From Aminipila terrae (GTDB lineage: Bacteria > Bacillota > Clostridia > Peptostreptococcales > Anaerovoracaceae), in NCBI RefSeq assembly GCF_010120715.1, contig NZ_CP047591.1, positions 496,001 to 560,000 on the forward strand: a stretch of DNA of 64,000 nucleotides, written 5' to 3'. The notes beneath the pieces were generated by a model. The model did no database searches. It saw only the letters and a list, made by a program, of their open reading frames with translations, and had not been told where the DNA came from. Within the stretch, counting starts at the first letter, position 1, and every line of letters begins with the position of its first letter. A program made the translations under genes and the position numbers. This document shows, in pieces, positions 56,866 to 64,000 of the stretch.

Positions 56866-57471
56866 TTACCTTACCCTGAATTTCACCCCAAGGTTTTCTG
56901 CTATTTTTCTGCATTCCTGAATATCTTCTTCCGATATGACACCCACCACGGACATTCTAACATCTGGCACATATTTTTTTATATCTTCTGTCCACTTTAA
57001 AATAGCATCAAAGGATTCCGTTCCAAATTCAGGATGACACAAATCACAATACTTTTCGGCAGTAGGAGCGTTTAAGCTGACTGAGACTGCATCAACTACA
57101 CCTTCCAGCAGATGGGCTGTTTTCTTTTTATGAATTAAATCTGCCATCCCATTGGTGTTTATCCGGATAGGCTTATCCGTAAACTCCTTTATTCCTCTGG
57201 AAATGTCTATAATCTCTTCCAGTCTTTCCGTTGGCTCACCATATCCACAAAAGATTATTTCATCAACGGTTGTCTTTTTCTCACAAATCTCTTCTTTTAT
57301 TCTGGATAGAACTTCATCTGCTGAAGGTTCTCTTTCTAGCCATAGATTATCAGCATCCCCTAAATTATCAGTGTAGTTTCTAATACAGAAATTACAGCTG
57401 TTGGGACACTTATTTGTCAGATTAATATACAAACTGTCTCCATATAAATAGACGATTGTACCATTTTGCAT
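56866..57471 (-). CDS. TatD-associated radical SAM protein
   Basis: A radical SAM enzyme of about 201 residues. The cluster motif is CPNSCNFC (C-x3-C-x2-C) in LYINLTNKCPNSCNFCIR. GYGEPTERLEEI is the SAM-binding glycine region, and RINTNGMADL and VSVSLNAPTAEKY are typical of the small family found beside TatD nucleases. I start at 57471 because TAGGAG lies 8 bases upstream; the longer frame to 57501 has no site. The C-terminus (EECRKIAENLGVKFRVR-like) lacks any auxiliary cluster. Its substrate is unknown. No TatD gene is in this window. Confidence 0.85.
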   Translation of the reverse strand: MQNGTIVYLYGDSLYINLTNKCPNSCNFCIRNYTDNLGDADNLWLEREPSADEVLSRIKEEICEKKTTVDEIIFCGYGEPTERLEEIIDISRGIKEFTDKPIRINTNGMADLIHKKKTAHLLEGVVDAVSVSLNAPTAEKYCDLCHPEFGTESFDAILKWTEDIKKYVPDVRMSVVGVISEEDIQECRKIAENLGVKFRVR

Positions 57472-57526
57472 CTTTGCTTCATCTCCTAACTTTATAGCCA
57501 AACCAGTGAACTGTGCTCGATAAATA

Positions 57527-58975
57527 TTATTTGCTTTCCTTCAATATCTCCAATAATAATTTCCAGGTTCTCTCTACTGAAGAAATGCTCAATCTTTCTT
57601 CAACCGTATGTACACCTGTCATATCCGGTCCAATGGAAACGCAGTCTACATCTTTAATTTTCTCAGAGAAAAATCCACATTCAAGACCTGCATGGATAGC
57701 TTCTATAGCTGGCTTCTTACCATACTGTTTTTCATAAACTCTGATTACAGTCTCCCTTAGTTCAGAATCCTTTTTAAATTCCCATCCTGGGTATGCCCCT
57801 GCAAATTCAACTTTACCGCCTAAAAATTCCAGTAAAGCAACCAGTTTGTCACAAACTGCATTTCTTGCACTTTCTACAGAACTTCTGACAGAAGAGATTA
57901 TATGGATGCCATCTTCAAGTACTTTAAGTATTCCCAGATTCAGGGATGTTTCTACAAGTCCCTTTATATCTGCACTCATAGCCTGAATTCCATTTGGCAT
58001 ATTAAGCAGCATTAAAACCACTTTTTTTACAGATTCCTTATTTAAGACTTCTGCATTGGTTTTACCAAGGTCTTCAACCTTAATGGTCATATTAGGATCA
58101 CTGGTTTTGTATTCATTGTTCAGGATACCCTGATATTCTTTAACCAGGCCTTCCACTTTGGACAGGTCCTTATCTTCGACAATCAGATTCAATACAGTTT
58201 CCCTTGGGATTGCATTGTCTGCCTGGCCACCTGTAATATCAATTATATGTAAATCCATTTCTTTATTTAAACGGTATAACAATCGACCCATCAGTAAGTT
58301 GGAATTTCCACGTTCTTTATCTATCTCTGAACCGGAGTGTCCTCCAATCAACCCAGATAATACAATCTTAAGCTTTGTACCTTCTACCTTTTCGCGGTTA
58401 ACCGGAAGGGTACATTCTGCGGTCACTCCTCCGGCACAGCTTACTGTAATAATGCCTTCTTCCTCAGAATCCAGATTAATTAATTTTTTGCCCTTAAGCA
58501 TTGAAACGTCAATGGCTTCTGCCCCATATAGGCCAGTTTCCTCATCAACAGTAAATATTGCTTCTATTCTAGGATGTTCCAGGTTATCTGCATCCAGAAT
58601 TGCAAGGCCCATGGCTATGGCAATCCCGTTATCTCCCCCAAGAGTAGTACCTACCGCATAAAGGGAATCCCCATCAACGGCAAGTTCAAGTCCGTCTTTC
58701 ATAAAATCAATATTACGATCTGCTGCTTTTTCACAAACCATATCTAAATGCCCCTGAATAATCACAGCCGGAGAATTTTCATATCCCTTTGAGGCTTCTT
58801 TTATAATAATTACATTACTCAGGCTGTCCCTGTAATGTTCCAGATTATGTGCCTTTGCAAAAGCAACGCAATAGTCAGCTATCGGTTCCATATACCCTGA
58901 ACCATGTGGAATACTGCACAATTCTTCAAAATACCTGAATACAATTTCAGGCTTTAAATCTTTTAATACTCCCAT
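57527..58975 (-). CDS. pepD: Aminoacyl-histidine dipeptidase (M20C)
   Basis: A zinc dipeptidase of about 482 residues that hydrolyses Xaa-His and related dipeptides. It shows VIIQGHLDMVCEK (first metal ligands), TTLGGDNGIAIAMGLAIL, AIFTVDEETGLYGA (catalytic and bridging acids), LINLDSEEEG, and GLIGGHSGSEIDKERGN. The C-terminal lobe has EAIHAGLECGFFSEK. All are in the order known for PepD. The start at 58975 (MGVLKDLKPE) is chosen because GAGAGG lies just upstream and homologues start there. Confidence 0.93.
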   Translation of the reverse strand: MGVLKDLKPEIVFRYFEELCSIPHGSGYMEPIADYCVAFAKAHNLEHYRDSLSNVIIIKEASKGYENSPAVIIQGHLDMVCEKAADRNIDFMKDGLELAVDGDSLYAVGTTLGGDNGIAIAMGLAILDADNLEHPRIEAIFTVDEETGLYGAEAIDVSMLKGKKLINLDSEEEGIITVSCAGGVTAECTLPVNREKVEGTKLKIVLSGLIGGHSGSEIDKERGNSNLLMGRLLYRLNKEMDLHIIDITGGQADNAIPRETVLNLIVEDKDLSKVEGLVKEYQGILNNEYKTSDPNMTIKVEDLGKTNAEVLNKESVKKVVLMLLNMPNGIQAMSADIKGLVETSLNLGILKVLEDGIHIISSVRSSVESARNAVCDKLVALLEFLGGKVEFAGAYPGWEFKKDSELRETVIRVYEKQYGKKPAIEAIHAGLECGFFSEKIKDVDCVSIGPDMTGVHTVEERLSISSVERTWKLLLEILKESK

Positions 58976-59082
58976 TTCATACCTCTCTTCCATATTAGGA
59001 ACTTATAATTTTTATCAACATTTTCATTATATCATAATGTTACAAATATTAACAGTACGAGCTTTCGAACAATCTGCTGTTA

Positions 59083-59736
59083 TTAAGACAATATTTTACT
59101 TACCCATTCAACATTAATGGCCTGATAGCCTTCTTCTGTATTTTGCTCTATTTTATCTTTCAGATTAGTCATGGTTTCTTTTATCAATTCTTCTTCAATT
59201 GGGATAAAGGTTTGTTTGCCGTCAGCAAACATAATCACAATCTGATGTTTATGATCTTTTGCCGGATAGTAGAACATACCAGCTATACTGTCTACGTCCA
59301 TACCCTCATTTCCTGACTTAAACAAAATCAGCATTTTAATAATTTCAATTACCCGGTCATCCAGTTTCATGTCATGTATCATGATTTTCTCTGCCATTTC
59401 ATTTACAGTACTTACGGCTCTGTAAATATATCCCTGTCTTGCCTGTATCTCAAAAGTTTCTGGAGAATCAAAGAGAATCTTGTTCATTTCATTTATAGAT
59501 TCTTTATCACTGGTCAGATAAACCATTAAATGTTTTCCCATATCGTGGTACAAACACGGATATGTTATAGGAAACTTCTTTCCGCACTTTTTACAATCAA
59601 ATACGAATAATTCACCGTTTAAAACTTTTTCTTTTAACTGAGGGTCTATGTCAGCAATAATACTTTGCCACCTTACATAATTCTGCTTATTACCACATTC
59701 AGGGCATTCTACTTCGTTGGTTATACATTTTGACAT
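59083..59736 (-). CDS. CpXC domain protein
   Basis: A 217-residue cytosolic protein. Its N-terminal zinc-ribbon-like CpXC pattern is VECPECGNKQ, then VFDCKKCGKKFPITYPCLYHDMGKH. The rest is helical with no known catalytic motif. The family is widespread in Firmicutes, and its role is undefined. AAGGAAGG precedes the start. It lies 1 base downstream of an unidentified membrane protein gene, so the two are probably co-expressed. Confidence 0.85.
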   Translation of the reverse strand: MSKCITNEVECPECGNKQNYVRWQSIIADIDPQLKEKVLNGELFVFDCKKCGKKFPITYPCLYHDMGKHLMVYLTSDKESINEMNKILFDSPETFEIQARQGYIYRAVSTVNEMAEKIMIHDMKLDDRVIEIIKMLILFKSGNEGMDVDSIAGMFYYPAKDHKHQIVIMFADGKQTFIPIEEELIKETMTNLKDKIEQNTEEGYQAINVEWVSKILS

Positions 59737-59737
59737 A

Positions 59738-60244
59738 TTACTTTTCCTTCCTTTTTCTTCTTGCTATTTCAAGAGCATTTTTCAGCATCAGGTTTTTAAA
59801 TTTTCTAATGGTTTCTTTTTCTAAATCTGGTACATTTGCCATGCTTACAATTTCAATTTTGCTGAAGTAATCTGAAGTTCTTAGTTTTTCTACTACTTTA
59901 CGATAGATTACTTTGGTCACTGTCTCATTATCTTCTTGCAAGAATATAAGAAAGCTCATTCTTCCCCAGGCTTTTCCAAACTCTATGTGAACCGGACTGC
60001 TGGTTACTTTACGGATAAGTTCTTCTACACCATTTTTAAGTTCACCGCCAATAAAATCTACTATCGCACCATTTATAATATAGAAGAAACTTCCTCCAAA
60101 AACTACAGCCAGAACAAATCCAACAGGATTTCCCCAGGCTTTTCCTGTGTAATAAAACATAAGTAGTGAAAGGGGAATAAACAAAAGTCTAATCCCCTTA
60201 AATAGTATAATTTTTGAATTTGTTTTTTTATTTTTATTTTGCAT
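59738..60244 (-). CDS. Unknown membrane protein
   Basis: About 168 residues. I do not recognise the family. Two membrane helices (IRLLFIPLSLLMFYYTG and VGFVLAVVFGGSFFYIING) are followed by a cytosolic alpha/beta region with FGKAWGRMSFLIFLQED and a basic C-terminus ending IARRKRKEK. The start could be ATG 60244 or GTG 60256; neither has a strong ribosome site. It is directly upstream of the CpXC gene. Confidence 0.65.
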   Translation of the reverse strand: MQNKNKKTNSKIILFKGIRLLFIPLSLLMFYYTGKAWGNPVGFVLAVVFGGSFFYIINGAIVDFIGGELKNGVEELIRKVTSSPVHIEFGKAWGRMSFLIFLQEDNETVTKVIYRKVVEKLRTSDYFSKIEIVSMANVPDLEKETIRKFKNLMLKNALEIARRKRKEK

Positions 60245-60278
60245 ATTTTTTCCCACTATTTAAATATTTTTTATTTTT

Positions 60279-61841
60279 CTATGCATAAACATCTTTATCC
60301 CATGAACTCTTTAAATATTTTTTAAAAGTATTTAATAATGTTGGTGTCTCATCCATAAAATAAGATCTTGCCACATTACCATTTGCATCCCAGTCGCATC
60401 CATCCCACCATACAGCAGCTTTTATACGGTCATAATTTTTTATTGTATTAAACATATTAATGACCCACTGATTTTTATCGCCTCCCATACTAGCACAGGA
60501 AAACTCTGTAATCATAAGAGGCTGCTGGAATTTTGCACAATAATCATAATAAAGACCTTCATACAATTCATCAAATTCATGCCACTTTTCTCCTGTTGAA
60601 GCATAATATGTACCCGTATTGTATGCTGTCATACCCACCACGTCTACATATTTATCTCCAGGATAATACATCATTTCATTATTCCAGTTAAAGTTCGGAA
60701 ATGAAGCACAGTTTGGATTCCATATCCAGATTACATTTCTGGCTCCTGCCTTTTCAAAAAAGCTGTAAACATATTTATAAAATTCTTTATAGATAGTCGT
60801 ATCTCTTGATGTGTTATAGCTGGAATATGGGCACCAGTCCCCATTCATTTCATTACCAAGCCTGAACATTACAGGATGTCCAAAATCAGCTACTACCTGT
60901 GCATAATCCTTTAAAAATTCGTCATACTGACCATCCAGTACATCATAGACCATGTTTCCATCCTGTTTCCATGTTGTCTGAAGAGTAAGTTCCAGTACTG
61001 TATTGTGGTCATAGGCAGTATCCAACCTCTGCTTAAGATTCGGATGCTTATAAGTATTATCAAATTCACTGTAGTTTAAAAGAATTGGAAATTGATAATC
61101 ATAATAGTTCTGATAATAGTCAAACATTGAGTAATCGAAGCCGGCAGTAGCTGGTTCAAATATTCCCCATGTTAAATCTGCTTCATCACTAAAATACTTC
61201 TGATAAAAAGCTTTTGTTTCATCATTCCAGTTTCTATATTCAAGGTCTGTCTTCTGTGCCACACGCATATAGGCAGGTTTTGTGGGAGCAAATGTACTGA
61301 AGTTTTCAATTAAATAAGTGTATCCTCCCATGTTTGCTATAGGATCTGTTGCCTTCATAAATATGGTATAGCAATAATCTCCCTGTTGTATATCCATACA
61401 GATATAATAATTCTTATCATTTACAACCCTTGCCAATTTATTCCGATGCCATACTACAATGTTCACGTTATGACCGTTGATGTTCTGTACACCATTATAA
61501 TCAGTAACATGATCATTGGTATTGCTTAGAAATTTATTGGAATAATTGATATAACCAGACTTTCCAGAGCTACCCACATATTGTTTATAAATTTCTATTC
61601 TCTTATTCGTATTCTCCAGTATAGTTCCAACACTGGAATATCGCATATCAACATTCATACCCTTGTCAATATTCATACTGTAACCATCTACGTAATTGGT
61701 AAAAAAGTCATAGGTTCCTGTGTCCGTTAAGCTGTATTGTCCAGATGTGACTGCAGCGGACTCAGCGAAAGCTGCTTCTGTAGTTCCAAAAATCATTGCA
61801 AGTAATACTAATACTGCTAGAATCTTTTTCAAGTTAATCAT
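60279..61841 (-). CDS. Secreted GH26-like glycoside hydrolase
   Basis: An exported protein of 520 residues starting at 61841 after GAGAGGAG, with signal peptide ILAVLVLLAMIFGTTEAAFA. The first 180 residues form a beta-rich domain of unknown type. The rest looks like a TIM-barrel hydrolase of the GH26 kind. FRLGNEMNGDWCPYSS holds the likely acid/base glutamate, VIWIWNPNCASFPNFNW follows, and PLMITEFSCASMG holds the likely nucleophile glutamate. Beta-mannan or a related wall or exopolysaccharide is a possible substrate, but this cannot be decided. It has no SLH or LPXTG anchor and is not behind a riboswitch. Confidence 0.78.
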   Translation of the reverse strand: MINLKKILAVLVLLAMIFGTTEAAFAESAAVTSGQYSLTDTGTYDFFTNYVDGYSMNIDKGMNVDMRYSSVGTILENTNKRIEIYKQYVGSSGKSGYINYSNKFLSNTNDHVTDYNGVQNINGHNVNIVVWHRNKLARVVNDKNYYICMDIQQGDYCYTIFMKATDPIANMGGYTYLIENFSTFAPTKPAYMRVAQKTDLEYRNWNDETKAFYQKYFSDEADLTWGIFEPATAGFDYSMFDYYQNYYDYQFPILLNYSEFDNTYKHPNLKQRLDTAYDHNTVLELTLQTTWKQDGNMVYDVLDGQYDEFLKDYAQVVADFGHPVMFRLGNEMNGDWCPYSSYNTSRDTTIYKEFYKYVYSFFEKAGARNVIWIWNPNCASFPNFNWNNEMMYYPGDKYVDVVGMTAYNTGTYYASTGEKWHEFDELYEGLYYDYCAKFQQPLMITEFSCASMGGDKNQWVINMFNTIKNYDRIKAAVWWDGCDWDANGNVARSYFMDETPTLLNTFKKYLKSSWDKDVYA

Positions 61842-61872
61842 TCTCCTCTCAAGCTTATGTTTTTCTGTTTTC

Positions 61873-63408
61873 TTATTTGGGACTGTATTTCGTTGCAATC
61901 TTTTCTGCAATCTTTATTCCATCTACTGCCGCAGAAGTTATACCTCCTGCATATCCAGCACCTTCTCCTGCAGGATATAGTCCTTTAAAATTACTTTCCA
62001 GATTTTCATCTCTTATAATCCTTACAGGCGAAGAGCTTCTGGTCTCAACAGCTGTTAATATTGAATCTGGTGAATCGAACCCTTTTAATTTTTGTCCTAA
62101 AAAAGGCATAGCTTCAAGCATAGCTTTCACAGCAAAATCAGGAAGACAATTTCTTACTTTGTTGCCATTACTGGTCGCTTCTGAAAATTCTTTCCACAAA
62201 GATTTTGGTGCAAAATAATTACTTCCACCTTCAATAAACGCTCTTTTTTCATATTTTTCCTGAAATTCCACACCAGCCAATGGATCTTCTGAGCCAAAGT
62301 CTGATGTTTTTACATCTACCAAAAGTGCACTGTTTGCATATTTACTATTTCTTGCATGATAACTCATGCCATTAGTAACCACTCCTCCAGTCTGAGAAGA
62401 AGCTACAATTACTTCACCTCCCGGGCACATACAAAAGGTATATACTCCTCTGCCATTCTGGCATCTGTGTGATAATTTATAATCCGCTGCACCCAGACCG
62501 GTTTCAGCTTTACCATATTGTGCCTGATCTATCATTCTTTGTAAATGTTCAATTCGGACACCTATAGAAAATGGCTTTTGAGTCATAGAAACACCTTTGT
62601 GATTTAACATTCTAAAAGTATCCCTTGCACTGTGTCCAACAGCCAAAATTAGATTCTCAGTTTCTATCCATTCACTGCCATTTATTTGCACGGCCTGAAC
62701 AGCTTCATCTGAAATTCGGATATCCGTTAATCTGGATGCAAACCGAATTTCTCCGCCATTTTCAATAATCTTTTTCCTGATGTTAATAACCACCTGACGA
62801 AGTATATCTGTGCCTATATGGGGTTTTTGCTTATATAATATTTCTTCATTGCTGCCTGCGTCAGTCAGTTCCTGGAGTACTTTATAAATTCTGTAGTCTT
62901 TTATCTGTGTAGTGAGTTTTCCGTCAGAAAAAGTTCCGGCACCACCTTCCCCAAACTGGACATTGGATTCTTCATTTAAAATGCCTTCCTGCCAGAACTT
63001 TTCTACATCTTTGACCCGTTGTTCAATACAGTTTCCTCTTTCCAGAATCAAAGGATTAAAACCCACCTCTGACAATATCAGAGCAGCAAACATTCCACAA
63101 GGGCCAAAACCAGCAATAACTGGTCTGTTTTTTATTTTTTTAGTTCCATAAGGTACAAACTTATATTGATCATCCGGGGCTTCTGTTATTTTTAATTTTG
63201 AAGCCAGTTTTGATATATCTTCATTTACAGAAAAATCAACAGTATAAACCAATTTGATATTTTTTTTATCTCTTGCATCTATTGACTCTCTTATTATTTT
63301 ATAATCAGTTACAACAATATTATCCCTGCCAATTTTTTTTGATATTTTTTTGGGAATCATTGATTTATTTTCGTCCAAATTTAATTTAATCTGACTGATT
63401 CTATACAT
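61873..63408 (-). CDS. FAD-dependent dehydrogenase of the COG2509 type
   Basis: A 511-residue flavoprotein. A small N-terminal domain (about 1-85) precedes the Rossmann FAD motif VIAGFGPCGMFAALILSE. SNVQFGEGGAGTFSDGKL, FCMCPGGEVIVASSQTGG and LYPAGEGAGYAGGITSAA are hallmarks of this uncharacterised dehydrogenase family. TAGGAG precedes the ATG, which directly abuts the stop of the neighbouring flavoprotein gene. The substrate is unknown. Confidence 0.88.
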   Translation of the reverse strand: MYRISQIKLNLDENKSMIPKKISKKIGRDNIVVTDYKIIRESIDARDKKNIKLVYTVDFSVNEDISKLASKLKITEAPDDQYKFVPYGTKKIKNRPVIAGFGPCGMFAALILSEVGFNPLILERGNCIEQRVKDVEKFWQEGILNEESNVQFGEGGAGTFSDGKLTTQIKDYRIYKVLQELTDAGSNEEILYKQKPHIGTDILRQVVINIRKKIIENGGEIRFASRLTDIRISDEAVQAVQINGSEWIETENLILAVGHSARDTFRMLNHKGVSMTQKPFSIGVRIEHLQRMIDQAQYGKAETGLGAADYKLSHRCQNGRGVYTFCMCPGGEVIVASSQTGGVVTNGMSYHARNSKYANSALLVDVKTSDFGSEDPLAGVEFQEKYEKRAFIEGGSNYFAPKSLWKEFSEATSNGNKVRNCLPDFAVKAMLEAMPFLGQKLKGFDSPDSILTAVETRSSSPVRIIRDENLESNFKGLYPAGEGAGYAGGITSAAVDGIKIAEKIATKYSPK

Positions 63409-64000
63409 TTACTCTCCTATCACCTGATTATGCGAGAGGGAATCTGCTGCACCTCTTCCTGCTTTTATCCCTGTAAGCCATGCATGATGCAGGTTGTACC
63501 CACCGCAAGGGCCATCATAATCCAGGATTTCACCAGCAAAATAAATGCCTTCTGCCAGGGTAGATTCCATGGTCTCTGTATTTATTTCATCCAGGGGGAT
63601 ACCACCTCCTGTGCACTGTGCTTCTTTCCAGCCTTTTGCGCCCGTAACAGTATATCTGCTGCTCTTTAACAGCATAGCAATCTCTTCTATGCCTTCATAA
63701 GTTATATTCCCTATAGTACTGTTTTTATCTTCCAGTACATCGTCTATTATCTGTTCCCCAAGTTTCATATTTATCACAGAAGCCAGATACATGTGCGCAG
63801 GTACTCCTGCCATTAAAAATCTTCTTTCCTTTAAGAACTCAATGACTTCATCCTCTTCCATTTGTGGTAAAAAATCAATCTCTATACTGTAATTTCTAAA
63901 AGCGTCATTTAAAAGAACACTTTCATTCTCTTCTAACCTTATATACCGGCTCAGATTAAAAATACATATACCAGATAGTCCATCCTCTGTAAACTGTACT
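63409..64000 (-). CDS. HI0933/BaiN-like flavoprotein, 3' part
   Basis: The frame is open through the right edge of the window, so the gene starts outside it. The visible 197 codons include FTEDGLSGICIFNLSRYI, then YTVTGAKGWKEAQCTGGGIP, YFAGEILDYDGPCGGYNLHH and GIKAGRGAADSL. These match the C-terminal half of HI0933/BaiN-type NAD(P)/FAD-dependent oxidoreductases. It abuts the COG2509 gene with no gap, so the two flavoproteins form an operon. Confidence 0.88.
   Translation of the reverse strand, partial: VQFTEDGLSGICIFNLSRYIRLEENESVLLNDAFRNYSIEIDFLPQMEEDEVIEFLKERRFLMAGVPAHMYLASVINMKLGEQIIDDVLEDKNSTIGNITYEGIEEIAMLLKSSRYTVTGAKGWKEAQCTGGGIPLDEINTETMESTLAEGIYFAGEILDYDGPCGGYNLHHAWLTGIKAGRGAADSLSHNQVIGE

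Noticed and set aside
59045..59082. Terminator after the CpXC gene
   Set aside because: TAACAG/CTGTTA is a short stem with a long loop and no real U tract, too weak to annotate.

Overview
The window looks like the chromosome of an anaerobic, endospore-forming, low-GC Firmicute of the class Clostridia. The evidence is AT-rich coding sequence with strong AGGAGG-type ribosome sites, a GerA-family germination receptor, a SpoVB/MurJ-type flippase, many S-layer-homology (SLH) surface proteins, the PyrK/PyrD form of dihydroorotate dehydrogenase, and a TatD-associated radical SAM protein. I cannot name the species from sequence alone. I saw no tRNA, rRNA, insertion sequence or CRISPR array.

Layout. 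1-2574 (+): the end of a bPH2 (YdbT-like) membrane protein and a gerA-type germinant receptor gene. 2693-8465 (-): a pyrimidine operon pyrB-pyrI-pyrC-pyrF-pyrK-pyrD behind a clear sigma-A promoter, a 55-codon leader peptide and an attenuator hairpin. 8515-53423 (-): a 45 kb block dominated by eight cobalamin (B12) riboswitches. Each has its own consensus-like promoter and an intrinsic terminator as expression platform. 53475-64000: housekeeping genes (flippase, gpmI, radical SAM, pepD, CpXC protein, GH26-like secreted hydrolase, two flavoprotein oxidoreductases).

The central system appears to be B12 acquisition. Riboswitch-controlled genes encode large exported proteins that combine alpha/alpha-toroid (prenyltransferase-like) repeats, DUF4430 beta-domains with an SGWMYxVNG-type motif, and C-terminal SLH anchors. 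Toroid plus DUF4430-like beta-domain is the two-domain plan of animal intrinsic factor and transcobalamin. The same regulon contains an ECF transporter in two polypeptides: a DUF4430-EcfT fusion and an EcfA-EcfA'-EcfS fusion. I infer that under B12 starvation the riboswitches allow transcription, the surface is coated with intrinsic-factor-like capture proteins, and ligand is passed to the DUF4430 domain on the transporter. Further members are unexplained: a fold-III PLP decarboxylase homologue lacking its catalytic lysine, three copies of an SseB-like gene (one decayed), a TIM-barrel isomerase-like protein, and a protein made of homing-endonuclease-associated (HNH_repeat-like) repeats.

Embedded in this block is a separate operon: addA, a ureohydrolase-fold protein, a second HNH_repeat-like protein and a RocB-like M20 peptidase. 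It has its own promoter. A lipoprotein gene lies next to it.

Sequence quality warning. At least 16 reading-frame breaks in otherwise conserved genes are each repaired by adding one base, nearly always to a homopolymer run. The same direction every time points to base-calling error rather than gene decay. I therefore annotate these as single genes and give the break positions.
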